Source of the DNA: Inia geoffrensis
Taxonomy: Eukaryota > Chordata > Mammalia > Artiodactyla > Iniidae
DNA: 64,000 nucleotides
Reading direction: 5' to 3'
Assembly (NCBI GenBank): GCA_036417435.1
Contig: CM070905.1
Coordinates: 17,337,592 to 17,401,591 of the forward strand
The position numbers and the translations under genes are program-made. Positions 22,371 through 35,340 of this stretch are shown in pieces. Position 1 is the first letter of the stretch, and the number at the start of each line of letters is the position of its first letter. The notes under the pieces were generated by a model. It searched no databases. It had not been told where the DNA came from and saw only the letters and a list, made by a program, of their open reading frames with translations.

Positions 22371-23149
22371 ATTTCAGGGAAACAAGGAGCATTTTTGGAA
22401 CCTACCTCACATTTAACCCATATGACTTCATAAACATTAAACTTTTTTTTTTCTGGCTCGCTGGCAGCATGTGAAGACATGATGCTTTAGATTTTAATTC
22501 TTTATGAAGTATCTTAAGATAGGAGGATATAGTACATTACGGTAATATTCTGTGTCAAAGTATTTGAAACAATAAAGTTGTGCTTAGGTCATCAAATCAC
22601 AGCTGAATTGATAACTAAGAATTACTTTATGGTACTACATCAAAAGTCACCTTGTAATGAGAAATATGGCTGAAAGTAATTTTTTTGCAACTTGATTTAT
22701 TTTTTTAGTCCAGAAACCATTATAAGGGTGTAGAGGACCTGTGATTAATGAAAGCAGTGAGAGAAGAAACAAAAATATAAGCTGACCCAAGAAAATGAAG
22801 AGAAAAGAGTCACATTATCTTAAAGTTCCACAGACCCATACAGTAATTAATATTTATAAATGTAACCTTGAGCTTGAAGAAAAGTTAAAATTTGATCTAC
22901 TTTTATCTAAACAGAGATGTATATGATATATTTTGGAAAGATTTCTATTTGACCATATAAAGTAATGAATATTTTGATACTTGGGTCTAAATTCTTGGCC
23001 CTCTGAAAAATTTAGATATCAGGAAAAGGTAGATAATAAACATATTACCCATAGCATAATAAAAGCCATAGTTGCAAATTCCCTGTCCTTAGGGAATTTG
23101 GAATTTTGTGATTGGTTTAACTATGATTGAATGTATTGGCTTTGCAATT

Positions 23150-23340
23150 AAATCCTCCAGCTGTGGCTCTCTTACTAACTGGATCACTTTGAATGAGTTA
23201 GCTAACTGCTCAGAACTTGAGTTTCCTCAATTGGGGAAAATGGGGATAATGATACCTACCTAATATATGTAAACTGTATACTATTTTCCCTGCCATATGG
23301 TGAGTGACAATAAATGTTAACCATTGTGATTTATAATAAC
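23150..23340 (+). repeat. MIR SINE relic
   Basis: The sense MIR core is visible: 'gtttcctcaattggggaaaatgg' followed by 'gataatgatacctacc' and 'caataaatgttaacca'. Confidence 0.75.
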
Positions 23341-23367
23341 CAGAAATTTGTTTAGTAGCAAAACTAC

Positions 23368-23515
23368 TTAAAGATCATCTAGTCCATCTCCCTTATTTTG
23401 TAAATGAGGAAAAATTAGATGTTAAAGGGCTTGACCCAGGTTTTACTGCTAATTAGGATTAGGAGTTTAATTCACTTTTCCTGACCTGAACAGGTGCCTT
23501 TTTCACTACACTTCA
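23368..23515 (-). repeat. MIR-like relic ('atctagtccatctccctt' type)
   Basis: 'gatcatctagtccatctccc' followed by 'gtaaatgaggaaaaatta' is typical of a MIR-related or similar ancient SINE. It is heavily diverged. Confidence 0.5.
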
Positions 23516-24910
23516 GTGTTTTCTAATGAAGTGCTTTATACTAGCTGTTACCTCTATTGGAGTATTCTTTTTTTGCCCCACCCCATTTGCTCGGTAAATT
23601 TCTGGTTATTTCAAAGTTTTTGTTCTGCATAGCATTCCCTGACTGTAGTTAATCCCTCGTTTATGCCAACATGGTATCTAATATAGAGCTTTCTTATTAT
23701 ATTATGTTTTAGTGTAGTTTCTTAAACTTGAGAGCTATGGGCTCCTGACTTGACTGATAAGTCCCTGGACTTGAGTTTGAAAAACTGAGTGGGTTAAGAA
23801 ACTCAAATCTTGCTCTGTGAAATATGTCTTTAAGTTTTGAATGTTCAAAAAGAGTTTTGTCTTAATGACTGGTTAAAAAAACAAAGGTGAATGTATAGGA
23901 GTATATCACTTGTTATTATTTAAGTATTTGAATAGGTATTTGAGCACACAGAGACTCCCCCTCAAAATACTTCTGCAAATCTTGATTTAACATACAGTGT
24001 TTGTAGAGGGGGGGTTGTTTTCTTGGGAGTGGGGCTTCCCAGCCTTTGAAGCCCCTTCCTGTGTTTGAGGAGTTCCCTGCTATATAGTATGAATCTTGGT
24101 GAAGTGCAAGTCCTGGCTCCCACTACACAAAAGCAAAAAAGGACAAATAAATTGCTTTCTCGTGCCCAAACTTTAGGAAATTGGCCCATAGCCCAAACAT
24201 GGCTAATTGGATGCTTTTATCTGGAGCCTGTGTGGGCACAGTAAAAGATGTAATGGCAGCAATAAAGCATCCAGTTTCCAAAAGGAGAAGTAGTGACATC
24301 TCTTCTGTACTCAGGTTGTTCATGTCACAGATTTTGATTTTAATTTCTTGCCTTTAAGCCTTCTCGCTCAGTTCCTGCCCGTTTACTGAGTGCGGTTCTT
24401 CAAACTTCCCAGCAATTCTGAGAGCTACTTTTAATACCTGTTTAATGCATTACATTTCTGTTGATCAGTATGAATTGGTTTCTGTTGCTTGCAGTTAAGA
24501 ACCCCATATTAATTTTTACCTGCCTGTCCCCTGTTGAGCTATGAATTTTTTAGAAGGTATCTTTGTATTCCCAATCTTTATCACATTGTCTCTTATCCAC
24601 CTGTATAGTTTAGCTAAATTTGAGTTGAAGCCTATCTCTAGGAATTAACCCTTCCTTGCTTTGTTGTTTTCAAAGTTGTTTTACCACATACCTCTTTAAA
24701 ACAGATGTTCTTAGTGTAAATGATATTCCTGCATTTCCTCACTTAAAAATAGCTCAGTTTTCAAACTTTGTTCACTTTTTCCACACTACTGTAATAGTTG
24801 TGAAATACATTAATAGTGATAGCAGTTGTATAAATATAACACAAACTTCCACTTGTAACCTCTTGTGGCCATCATTTTAGAATTTCAGTTAAGAATTTTT
24901 AAATTCTTAA

Positions 24911-25477
24911 TTTCATTGCAGCAGTATTTACAGTAGCCAAGATATGGAAGCAGCCTAAATGTCCATCAGTAGATGAATGGTTAAAGATGTGGTATATGTA
25001 TATATAGTGGAATATTACTCAGCCATAAAAAGAATGAAATCTTGTCATTTGCTACGTGGATGGGCATCAAGGGTATTATGATAAATGAAATAAGTCAGAG
25101 AAAGACAAATACTGTATGATTTTCATGTATATGTGGAATCTAAAAACGAAAATAAGTGAACAAACATAACAAAACAGAAATGGATGCATAAATACAGAGA
25201 ATGAACAGGTGGTTGCCAGAGGGGAGGAGAATGGGAGGGGTGAGTGAAGTAGGACATTAAGAGTTATAAACTTCCAGTTACAAAATAAATGAGTCACAGG
25301 AATGAAATGTACAGTGTGGGCAATATAGTTAATAATATTGTAATAACTTTGTATGGTGACAGATGGTAACTATTATGGTGATCATTTTGAAATGTATAGA
25401 AATATCAAATCACTGTGATGTGCACCTGGAACTAACATAGTGTTGTAGGTCATTTATACTTCAATTAAAAAAAAATA
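24911..25477 (+). mobile_element. L1 3' end (5'-truncated)
   Basis: It starts within the ORF2 C terminus ('gcagcagtatttacagtagcc') and runs through 'ggaatattactcagccataa' and 'aagtcagagaaagacaaata' to a 3' UTR ending in an A-run. It is the same subfamily style as the tail of the older L1 at 11280-11855. Confidence 0.85.
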
Positions 25478-25660
25478 AGATTACATATATGAAGAGTGCT
25501 TTGAATAAAGACATGTGAAAATACTGTTACTGAGGAAAATACTAAAATCTATAAATGTCTTAAATGTAAATGTTTCCATTTTATTTACTATATATATTAA
25601 TAATTGCCTTAAATTGTCATTTAATCCCAATATAACTTGTTAAAAAAAAGAGAAGAAGAG

Positions 25661-26045
25661 GACTTCCCTGGTGGCGCAGTAGTTAAGAATCCACCTGCCA
25701 AGGCAGGGGACATGGGTTTGATCCCTGGCCAGGAAGATCCCACATGCCGCAGAGCAACTAAGCCCGTGTGCCACAACTACTGAGCCTGTGCTCTAGAGCC
25801 TGCAAGCCACAACTGCTGAGCCTGCACTCTAGAGCCTGTGAGCCACAGGTACTGAGCCTGTGTGCCACAACTACTGAAGCCCACGTGCCTAGAGCCCGTG
25901 CTCCACAACAGGAGAAGCCACCACAATGAGAAGCCCATGCCCTGCAACGAAGAGAAGTCCCCCGCTCACCGCAACTAGAGAAAGCCTGCGCACAGCAGTG
26001 AAGACCCAATGCAGCCAAAAATAAATAAATTAAAAAAAAAAAAAA
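25661..26045 (+). mobile_element. CHR-1 SINE
   Basis: It opens 'gacttccctggtggcgcagt' and has several degenerate 'gccacaactactgagcctg' modules, then 'gaagacccaatgcagcc' and a TAAA/poly(A) tail. At ~385 bp it is longer than the other CHR-1 copies here, because of extra internal modules. Confidence 0.93.
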
Positions 26046-26294
26046 CCTCAGCTTTCTCATCTGAAAATAGGGATTACAGTAGTACCCAATTCACATGTTT
26101 TAGCCATAAATTTTATGCAAAAATTTTACCTAATTTTTAAAAGGGATAGTTAATGTAAAATTTAACAAAGCAGTGCCTAAGATATTGTAACTGTGTAGTA
26201 AATATTTGCTATTCGTGTTGTTTTTATTTAGACCCTTTCCTAAGAGGAGGCTTAGAGACATCAAGGCTCTCTTATGGCTTGGACTTCGTAATTC

Positions 26295-26460
26295 ATAAAG
26301 TCTCTATCACAACTGTTCATCTCTGCTGCTGTTAAAAAGCAGCCATAGATGTTATGTAAACAAATGAGCATGTTTGTGTTCCAATAAAACTTTATTTACA
26401 AAAATAGGCAGCAGACGAGGTTTGGCCCCACTGGTCATAGTTTACTCACTCCTGCATAAC
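26295..26460. repeat. Ancient hAT-type DNA transposon relic
   Basis: 'gtgttccaataaaactttatttac' with 'aaacaaatgagcatg' before it and 'gtttggcccactggtcatag' after it resembles a common mammalian non-autonomous hAT-type relic. The subfamily is not assigned. Confidence 0.5.
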
Positions 26461-27324
26461 ATTGAAGTTACAAAAACCAGGTTGTCCAATAAGCTAAATT
26501 TCATTTCTTTCTCCTTGAGTTTTTGAAATCTAAAATAATTAAAATATATGATTAAATATAAAACTTATTTTGGGGATCAGCCTTTCCAAAAATATGATCT
26601 TTATGGTTTAAAAGTATTGAACTGTAAGGAAAAACAAGGCATGGAAAGCCATGTACAGATAGGGGGAAGAGAGAAGAGAGGCTGCATGAAATTCTTTAAA
26701 AGAAACAGTATAGTGTTTCTACAGTAAATTTGAGCCTTTAGGCAAGAGGCCTAAAATTATTCTGTAAATTAGGAATCACTACTTATAAACATGCAAAGAG
26801 AAACTAGATCTTTAAACTGTGAAAGAGAATTTTACAAAATCTTCTCAGCTATCAAAGGTCATCCATCACCAAAAACGTGCCAGAATTCTTCTCTTTCCGG
26901 CCCTAGTGCCAGTCGCGTGACCTGGCTTGATTTCCAACTCTAGGAGTGAAAGAGAAGGCTAGTTAGCACAGTTCTCACTGGTTCATTCACAGTTCATTCA
27001 TCAAATATCATTTGAGACCTACAGTGCTGGCCAGTGTATTCAATAACTCTTCTGAGGATGAGTTTTCTTTGGTAGGTTCAGATAAAAGGGTGTACAGGAC
27101 AAACAACAAATAAGATAGATAGTTGTATGGGTTCTCAATAAATTATTTACCTATTTAATACGTGACATGAAAAAAACTTAGAAAGCAACTATACAAACGT
27201 GTTAAGAAAACATACAACTGTATAAAAAGAATAGACTGCTGTAAGAGCCAAGAAATCATATTTGGTTGCAATATAGAGGAAAATGAACGCTATAGAACAT
27301 CACATTCAAAATGGAAGATAACGA

Positions 27325-27565
27325 GAACAGAATGCCTTCCCTTTGAGTACTCACTCTGTGCCAGGTATGGTCCCACGTAATAAATAAATATACATACAAA
27401 TATGTATGAAATTTAATCCTCACATCTACCCAGGTAGGCCTTATCTCCATTTTATAGTTAGGGAAATGGAAATTAAGTAACTTGCCTGCAATCCTACAAC
27501 TAATGAGTGGAAGGATTGGATTTGATCTGATTCGTTCTAGAAGAGTATTCTTTCCACAGCACTTG
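27325..27565 (-). repeat. MIR SINE relic
   Basis: 'actctgtgccaggtatggt', 'aatcctcacatctaccca' and 'ttaagtaacttgcctgcaat' follow the antisense MIR order. Confidence 0.75.
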
Positions 27566-27599
27566 CAATGAAATGTTTCAAAACTACATGTGAAATATT

Positions 27600-30500
27600 A
27601 GGTGGAAAAAAAATCAAGATTAAGTATTACAATAGGTAAAACGTTGAGATCAAACCAGCAGAAGATAGGGAAGAAAATACAAGTTTGAACTGATAAATAG
27701 AAATACAAGTTTTCAGAAAAAAGACCCCAGATTGGAAATAGATGGTCCCTATACTTCTATTCAAAATTAATAAACCCAAATGAAGAGCAAGATACATGCT
27801 GGCTAAAATGATTATGAAAATTTTTTTTTTTTAGTCTGTAAGCTTCTGGGCAAAATAATAACATTAATTTCCAAGGGATTAAAAAAAATCATTTTACCTT
27901 TAGATTATTTTTATGATGGTACTGGAAAACAGTGAAATAAGCAGTTCTGTCAGGAATAAAAGATATGAAGAAATATATTTAAGTTGTCATTCATGTATGA
28001 TGGCGACAAAAAAACACTCTTAAGAAAATATATAACCCCCTTCCCACTCAGCAGATTTCTACAGAGATCATGCCTGAAATTTTAGGGACTGAATTTTTCT
28101 TTCTCTTTCCTTTCTTCTCTCTTGCCCCGTCCTTTCATTCCTTTCTCCCTCTCTCTCCTTATCATGGGATTATTTACATATACAGCCTTTAAGAATATAA
28201 ACCACTGGAACAGTGTACAAGGGATTTCCCAGGCTACATAATATTTTTAGGAATTTATTCCAATTATGGAGCCATGAATTAGTTTCTTGAAAATGAAGCT
28301 ACTTTTTGATCATATTAATCTTTTTCCACATTGAGATACTGCTATAATGTTTTGGATGAATTTTCTTAATTTTGGTAGTCTTTCTTCATATAGAAGTATA
28401 TATTTTGTTAAATTAAAATTGTAATTTTATACCACCAGTAAAAATTTTAATACTTCACTATTTTCAATTAGAAAATGTCTAATTGCTTTTAAACCTTTCA
28501 AAGAAGGAAAGTGTGCTTTTAATAAGTAAATCAACTGTATAAAACTAATTTAAATGCCTGAAGTAGTCATTTTGAAAGAAAAAAAAAAAAACTTGAAAGT
28601 TCCAGATAGATGTATAGATGGTATATATGGTAACATACCATAAGATTTGGGACCTTAATTATTGCTGGCTTCCATTTTAAAACTTTTTTTGTTAGTAAGA
28701 AAGATAGATGCTTAACACTTTTATGGATTAAAAATACTTATAAAGACTTACACATTTGCACTTAACATGTTTTCTGGTGCACATTTTATTTCTTTGCCTT
28801 CTGTTCTGTGTGATGCTGCTAATAAGTAAATTAATGAAAATAAACCTATAATTTGAATACATACTTTCAGAACCTTGAATAGTCCTAGGTTAAGAGTCCC
28901 AGAGACAGAGATATATAATTATTTGTAAAATGGTGTTAAAAACACAGGACTTTGTTTTATTTTGTAGTTCTCATCCTTAAACAAGGTATATGTGTTTTGT
29001 TTGTTTTTTACTGCCAACTATTTTTTTCTTTTTGGCCAGATTCTCAGCCATCACAACCATTGCAGTGTGTCAAAATTACTACCACTCATAGTAATTTTGT
29101 CAGTGAAAATAACCCTCAATTGGGAACATATCTGAGGTGACTCATCTGTTGGATATTAGAAGGTGATCACTTTGGTCAGGATCAGCCTAGTATGGATTTT
29201 TATCTAGTAATACGAAACTATTGTTTAAAACATTTAAAGTGCTTTATGAAGCTGTATCTTCATATATTACATTTATTAAAGAGATCCTCATTAAATGATT
29301 ATTTGTTATGGGTATCATTGTTCATTACTTTGAAATGAGTTCATACTTATAACATTGAGAGTTTGATGCATTTGGTGTGACAGAACTTTACTGTTAACTT
29401 TGTAGAAACTATGTAGACTAAGAGCAAGCTGATTTTATTTTATACTCTTCTGAGACTTTCTACCTTTCTGTTGTGCTATCTATCTATATTCTGTATCATA
29501 AAGTTTCATATAATATTATCTGCAGCTCTGGTACTGGTATTTATAACTCTGGTACTGGTTTTACCCACTAATGTCACCAATGCAGTAATATATGATTTTT
29601 CTTGGCAAAGTAATATCCTAAGGTGGGGACTTTTAACCTTGAGTGGCAGGGGAGGGAGGAGGACAGAGGGAGGGTCGTAGGAAAGGAAGGTCCATAGCAT
29701 TCATCCAGTTCCCAAAAGGATCTGTCATCATAAAAATACTAAAAAAAAAAAACTAAAAAAACTAAACACCCGAGTCTTACAGTCTTTGAATTCTAAGTGG
29801 GGACAGGTAATACTTAGCTGTAACTGAATTACTGGGGACATTGACTCAACTGTATAGAATTTGTTAAATTTAATAGTTTTGCTGCATTCTACACTCAAGT
29901 CAGGTATCCAGTATTAATTTACATGCTGCACTACAAAATGGTCACATGTATGCTAATTTAATCTACTCTTTGCTAAGTAGCTTTTGAGGACACTGGTTTC
30001 TTGTGACAGTAGAGTATGTACTTATGCCCTAGAGCTCAGTTGCAGCAACGTGTACATATCTTAGAGATCAAAGGAAGAGAATTATTCGTTTCTTTTCACC
30101 TGAAGAAAAGCCTAAAAAAGTAGGAAAAGCCTAAAAGTAGTTCTCTGCAGGAGCCAGATAACCATTTCATTTAGAAATATTTTAAAGAACACTATCCCAT
30201 CCAAATGTTTATGATTCAGATGAACCTCATCCTGTGTAGTAGAGGCCTATGAGAAGTACTGGATCTATAGTATCTCCGCCAAACTGTACTTTTGAGATGC
30301 ATTTTAAAAATGTTGCTATTACGGATAGGAAATCTGAAACTATTAAAAATATGTTTTTATTCCATATTAAAGCCATGTAGGAGAGTGGGGAAGGCAAAGG
30401 TTGAAAAAACTAGGGGAAATCTAGTGAAAGGAAGAGTTAGACATCTAAAAATATAGAAATACTAAGTAAACTAGACTGTTCCTGATTTACTCTGTATTTG

Positions 30501-30700
30501 GATTGTGGGTGTTAGAGATAGAACACTTCCTATCATAAAGCTCCTTGAAATTTCTTTACTGGTGTACCTAACCTATTACCCTTTGTTTGCCTTAAACTTC
30601 TAGTAGCTGCACTTGCAATGAAGTAGTAACAGCAACCTCCCAGAAGAAAATTTACTCTCTGGACCATATAAGTGATTAGACTAGTAATATCCCTAAGACA
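27600..30700. other. Repeat-poor part of intron 1
   Basis: About 3 kb of AT-rich sequence with no coding signal and no repeat I could name. It contains a pyrimidine-rich patch at 28095-28160 and short A-runs. Confidence 0.4.
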
Positions 30701-30715
30701 CAGATAAAGCAAACC

Positions 30716-30801
30716 AGAGACCTAATTTTTTTTTCTTTTCTATTGAAGTATAGTTGATTTATAATGTTTTAGTTTCAGGTGTACAGCAAAGTGATTTGGT
30801 T

Positions 30802-30833
<32 letters not shown>

Positions 30834-31042
30834 TATATATATATAAAAATTTTTTTCAATTCTTTTCCATTATAGGTTATTATAAGATATTGAATACAGT
30901 TCCTTGTGTATACAGTAAATCCTTGTTTATTTTATATATGGTAATGTGAATATGTTAATCGCATACTCCTAATTTATCCCTAACCCCCCTTCCCCTTCGG
31001 TAACCATTAAGTTTGTTTTCTATGACTAGAGTCCTAATTTTT
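30716..31042 (-). mobile_element. L1 3' end (antisense) with target duplication
   Basis: The body at 30731-31027 reads, in reverse, the L1 3' UTR end: 'tgaagtatagttgattta', 'caggtgtacagcaaagtga', then a TA/CA run. It is bracketed by 'agagacctaattttt' (30716-30730) and 'agagtcctaattttt' (31028-31042), which differ at one base. Confidence 0.88.
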
Positions 31043-31089
31043 GCACTGTGCTATGAAATAAAAATAATCACAATATCCCAGTGGCCACT

Positions 31090-31320
31090 GTTTAATGTGA
31101 GGTTGTTTACTGAGTGCTTGGTCTACATTTTTTTGTTTAATTGTCAGAAAATTTTGTTTTAAAAAAGACCATAAAAGACTGTTTTTGCAGATGAGGTAGA
31201 TGAGACTTGAAGAAATTCAAGTAACTTGCCCAGGGTAACCAAGCTAGTAAATGGCAGAGCCAGAATTTATTTCCGGATCTGTTAGATTCCAGAGAGCACT
31301 CTTGTTCCATTACAAGAACA
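31090..31320 (-). repeat. MIR SINE relic
   Basis: 'caagtaacttgcccagggtaac' followed by 'gtaaatggcagagccagaat' is the antisense MIR core. Confidence 0.75.
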
Positions 31321-31494
31321 TGAGTATTATTATTTTTTTTAATTAAGGAGGGAGAGGAGGAATGGAGTTTGAAGTTTTGTTTGACTTAGCACAAACTGTT
31401 GTCAAAAGAGAAACTTTTAGAACCACAGTGACCATAGTCCACCTCTTGCTGAGCAAGTTACAGGCCATTACTTGACCTGATGAACTTTGCCTTT

Positions 31495-31585
31495 TTTGTT
31501 CACTTCTGTATTTCTACCACTTAGAATAATGTATAGCTCATAGTGGGAGCTCATAAATATTTGTTGAATGAATGAAGGAATGACT
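31495..31585 (+). repeat. L2 3'-end relic
   Basis: 'agctcataaatatttgttgaa' with 'tgaatgaaggaatga' is the classic L2 terminus. Confidence 0.6.
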
Positions 31586-33030
31586 AAATAAATGACTAGT
31601 GAATGAAAAACTCTTTAAAGCTTCAAGGTCTTATGAAAGATCTACAGCTGTGTATACCAGGGTAAGAGGAGTTTATGTAGAAAGAGCTTGCAGCTATTCT
31701 CTATCCAGAAGGCAAAATCAAGATCAGATTAAGGAATATCAGGTCAAGGTGAAAGTCATTGGTAAAATTTAGAGTCTAAATGACAGGAAAAGAAGAGCAT
31801 CCAAAGTCTGAATAGGAAAGAGGGCATTAGCAGAGTCCAAGTGAACCAATTTACCTCCTTCTTGATGTTAGCAAACTGGCAGATAGGGTGTCTGAATGGG
31901 GAGGAGCGGGGGGAGTAACATCCTTATAGGATTTAACTCTTGCCACCCAGTGCGTTAGGGGGGTTCTGTGTTCTTTGATACTTTTAACTACTTCTAAGAT
32001 GTAAGTAAGACAAAGGACGAGGAGATTAAATAAAAAAGATGCCAGGCCGCTTTGACTTAATCATGTAAAAAAGTGGTTCAGCATTTCAAGCTTCATAATT
32101 AAATAATAATTTAAGTCCTTGTAAGACTTCTTTACGTTTGGCACAGAATGTTGCCCATTTTTTCCCCCTAGTTTGTTATTCAAGAGGAAACAGTCAAATT
32201 GCTACACAAGATCACCAAAGCCAGGTATTAGTTTGCCAGTTTTGTTTAAAATGAAAAGTGAATTGAGCAAGTACTTTGGCTCCTAGACTTTGATTCAAAA
32301 TATTAAGACTTTTTTTTTTTAATTAGCTTGGAGATTTTCTGCAGTTAGTGCTGTCATTGCTGTATATTGTTCTTAATTCTTTTCTTCTGTTCTGAATGTT
32401 CATTTTTATAAGGATATATATTTTTTGAACAGTGTCAGGTTTGGGAACAATTATTCTAAAGGAAATATTGATGGATATATATTATATATGTATGCATATA
32501 TATATTTATAAATATATATAAATATTGGGGGGTTTCTCAAGCATTAGGAACTAATGAACTCTTATTAACACTGATTTTTACAGAACTAGAAGGATAGATC
32601 TTTGAAGTCAGATGTTCTGAGGTTAATTTTCTTAGGAAGCAAGATGGATTGAATGGTGTTTCTATACAGACTTTTTTATGGACTTCTAAATTTGTAAAGA
32701 TTGTCATTACCTTTCAGCTTATATGAAAAGTTATGACGATTAGTGTATTAAAACTTTTGTTGTTGTTTCAAGACTTAAGCAGAATTATAAATGTTTTCAA
32801 AATCTAATGTGAAGTAAAAGAATTGTGGCAGATTTAAAAATCCATACTTTTAATTTAACTAACTATCCCACAAAAGCTCACTTGGTTTTTCACAGTTTTG
32901 GTTCTGTCTATAAGTAATATTCTTTAATATAATTAACATTTTTACCTTATTTTCAAAATAGTCTGTAATTCTAGTATTGCGTTCCTCTTTACTCCATCAG
33001 TAATTTAGGACTTTAAGTGTTGGTTTGGTT

Positions 33031-33062
33031 GTGTGTGTGTGTTTGTGTGTTGTTTTGTGTGT
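33031..33062. repeat. (TG)n-rich microsatellite
   Basis: TG dinucleotides interrupted by TTTG. Confidence 0.8.
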
Positions 33063-33109
33063 TATTTTTGTTGTTTGTTTCCTTGGTTTTTTTTGTTCTG
33101 TTTTGTGTT

Positions 33110-33440
33110 TGTGCTAAAGCTTTTGGTACTAATTTTTAGTTTTATTGCATTGGGATTAGAGAATGGGTTCTATAAGCTCCTAAACTTGGGAATGTATTGA
33201 GGTTTTCTTCGGTCCATTATAAATGAGTTTTGTTAATAGTCAGTGGAAATAGAATTGTAGTTTCCATAGAGTCAAGAGTTTGATATATATTAATTCAATC
33301 TCATTAATTATTAATCAAGCCCAGCTATATTCTTACCTGCCAAAGACTGAGATTATTATGATAGTCCCTCACTCCAATGCTGTTTTTTTAATGTATACTT
33401 CATTTTGTTGATTCTTTCTTCTTCTTTCTTCAGCAATGGT
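33110..33440 (-). mobile_element. Antisense old L1 fragment
   Basis: Reverse-strand L1 ORF2 text, 'tttattgcattgggattagaga', followed by 'aatgagttttgttaatagtc'. It probably continues after the younger L1 at 33465. Confidence 0.5.
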
Positions 33441-33574
33441 TATAGGAGATTGATAGACGTTTTTTTTTGAAGTATAGTTGCTGTACAATGTTATATAAGT
33501 TACAGATGTACAATATAGTAAGTCACAATTTTAAAGGTTATACTCTATTTTTAGTTATTATAAAATATTGCCCA

Positions 33575-33750
33575 GGGCTTCCCTGGTGGCGCAGTGGTTG
33601 AGAGTCTGCCTGCCAATGCAGGGGATGCGGGTTCGTGCCCCAGTCGGGGAAGATCCCACATGCGTGTCCGGAGCCTGTGCTCCGCAAGGGGAGAGGCCAC
33701 AACAGTGAGAGGCCCAGGTACAGAAAAATAAATAAATTAATTTAAAAAAT
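33575..33750 (+). mobile_element. CHR-2 SINE with ~40-bp internal deletion
   Basis: The 5' head is complete, but 'gatcccacatgc' jumps directly to 'gtgtccggagcctgtg'. This loses the 'cggagcggctgggcccgtgag' region present in other copies. The tail is AAATAAATAAATT. It sits inside the antisense L1 3' UTR. Confidence 0.9.
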
Positions 33751-34120
33751 ATATATTGGCTATATTCCCCATGTTGTACAGGTTATCCTTGTAGCTTATT
33801 TTATTTTATTTTTTAATTTTTTTTTGTAGCTTATTTTATACATAATAGTTTGTACCTCTTAATTCCCTACCCTATATTGCCCCTCCCCCCTTCCCTCTTC
33901 CCACTGGTAACCATTAGTTTGTTCTCTATGTCTGTAAGTGTGCTTCTCTTTTGTTATATTCACTAGTTGTATTTTTTTAGATTCCACATATAAGTGATAT
34001 CATAGAGTATTTGTCTTTTTCTGTCTGACTTATTTTACTTAGCATAATGCCATCCAAGTCTATCCATGTTGCTGCAGATGGCAAATTTTCAGTCTTTTTT
34101 ATGGCTGTGTAGTATTCTGT

Positions 34121-34164
34121 TGTGTATGTATGTGTGTGTGTGTGTGTACACATACATACATACC
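34121..34164. repeat. (TG)n/(CATA)n microsatellite inside L1
   Basis: TGTATG, TG and then ACATACATAC units. Confidence 0.85.
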
Positions 34165-34739
34165 ACATCTTTATCCATTCATCTGTCAATGGACATTTAG
34201 GTTGTTTACATGTCTTGGCTATTGTAAATAGTGCTACTATGAATATTGGGGTACATGTGTCTTTTCAAATTAGAGTACTTGGGTTTTTTTGGATATATAC
34301 CCAGGAGTGGAATTGCTGGGTCATATGGTAGTTATGTTTTTATTGAGAAACCTCCATACTGTTTTCCATGATGGCTACACCAATTTACATTCCCACCAAC
34401 AATGTACGAGGGTTCCCTTTTTTCCACATCCTCACCAACATTTGTTATTTACATTCTTTTTGATGATAGCCATTCTGACAGGTGTGAGGTGCCATCTCGT
34501 AGTGGTTTTGATTTGCATTTCCCAGATGATTAGTGATGTTTAGCGTCTTTTCATGTGCCTGTTGGCCATCTGCATTTCCTCTTCGGAAAAATGTCTATTC
34601 GGTTTTTCTGCCCCTTTTTTAATTGGGTTGGGGTTTTTCTTTGTTTTGTTTATTTTTTTAATGTTGAGTTGTGTACAACACTATTTTTGTCAGTCATTTT
34701 CTTGATATTCTTCAGATAAAAATTCATGACTAACGTCTA

Positions 34740-35340
34740 CATTTTTAAAAATGTAGAATGAACATCTTTTTCCCATTTACTTTTCTTTGCCTTTAATTCT
34801 ACTTTGTCATATATTAATATTACTCTTCTTAGTTTTTTTTTTTTTTTTTTGCGGTACGTGGCCCTCTCACTGTTTTGGCCTCTCCCATTGCGGAGCACAG
34901 GCTCAGCAGCCATGGCTCACGGGCCTAGCTGCTCCGCGGCATGTGGGATCTTCCCAGACCGGGGCATGAACTCGTGTGCCCTGCATCGGCAGGCGGACTC
35001 TCAACCACTGCGCCACCAGGGAAGCCCCTCTTCTTAGTTTTTTAAATATATGTGCCTGATACATTTTTGCCCATTCTTTTATAATTTTCTCATATTACTT
35101 TGTTTCTTAGGTGTGTTGCTCAATAACAGCTTCTAGTTGGATTTTTTGTTTGCTTTTCTTTTTGTTGTCATTTAACAAAATTCAAGGTTCATTCTTTATC
35201 TTTGATAGATAAACCTATTCACATTTATTGATATAACTGATCAGTTTAAACTTTCTGCTTTTTAGACTTTGAATTCACTTTGTTTAAACTTGCTTTCATT
35301 TTGCCTTTTTTAGCTGTCAGAATTTATTTTCTTCTTTTTC
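34740..35340 (-). mobile_element. Antisense old L1 fragment, interrupted by CHR-2
   Basis: Text such as 'tttaattctactttgtcatata' before the SINE resembles reverse-strand L1 ORF2. The part after the SINE is more diverged and less certain. Confidence 0.4.
34823..35043 (-). mobile_element. CHR-2 SINE (antisense) with 16-bp target duplication
   Basis: Poly(T) and then the reverse CHR-2 body end at 35027. The exact duplication 'ctcttcttagtttttt' lies at 34823-34838 and 35028-35043. The body lacks about ten bases of the 'gatgcgcaggct' region seen in neighbours. Confidence 0.95.

Larger units (their letters stand above)
33465..34720 (-). mobile_element. Antisense L1 3' end, interrupted by CHR-2
   Basis: In reverse this reads from the 3' end ('tgaagtatagttgctgta') through the 3' UTR into the ORF2 C terminus ('ggatatatacccaggagtgg', 'ccatactgttttccatgatg'). 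It is 5'-truncated. Boundaries are approximate because the flanks are also L1. Confidence 0.8.
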
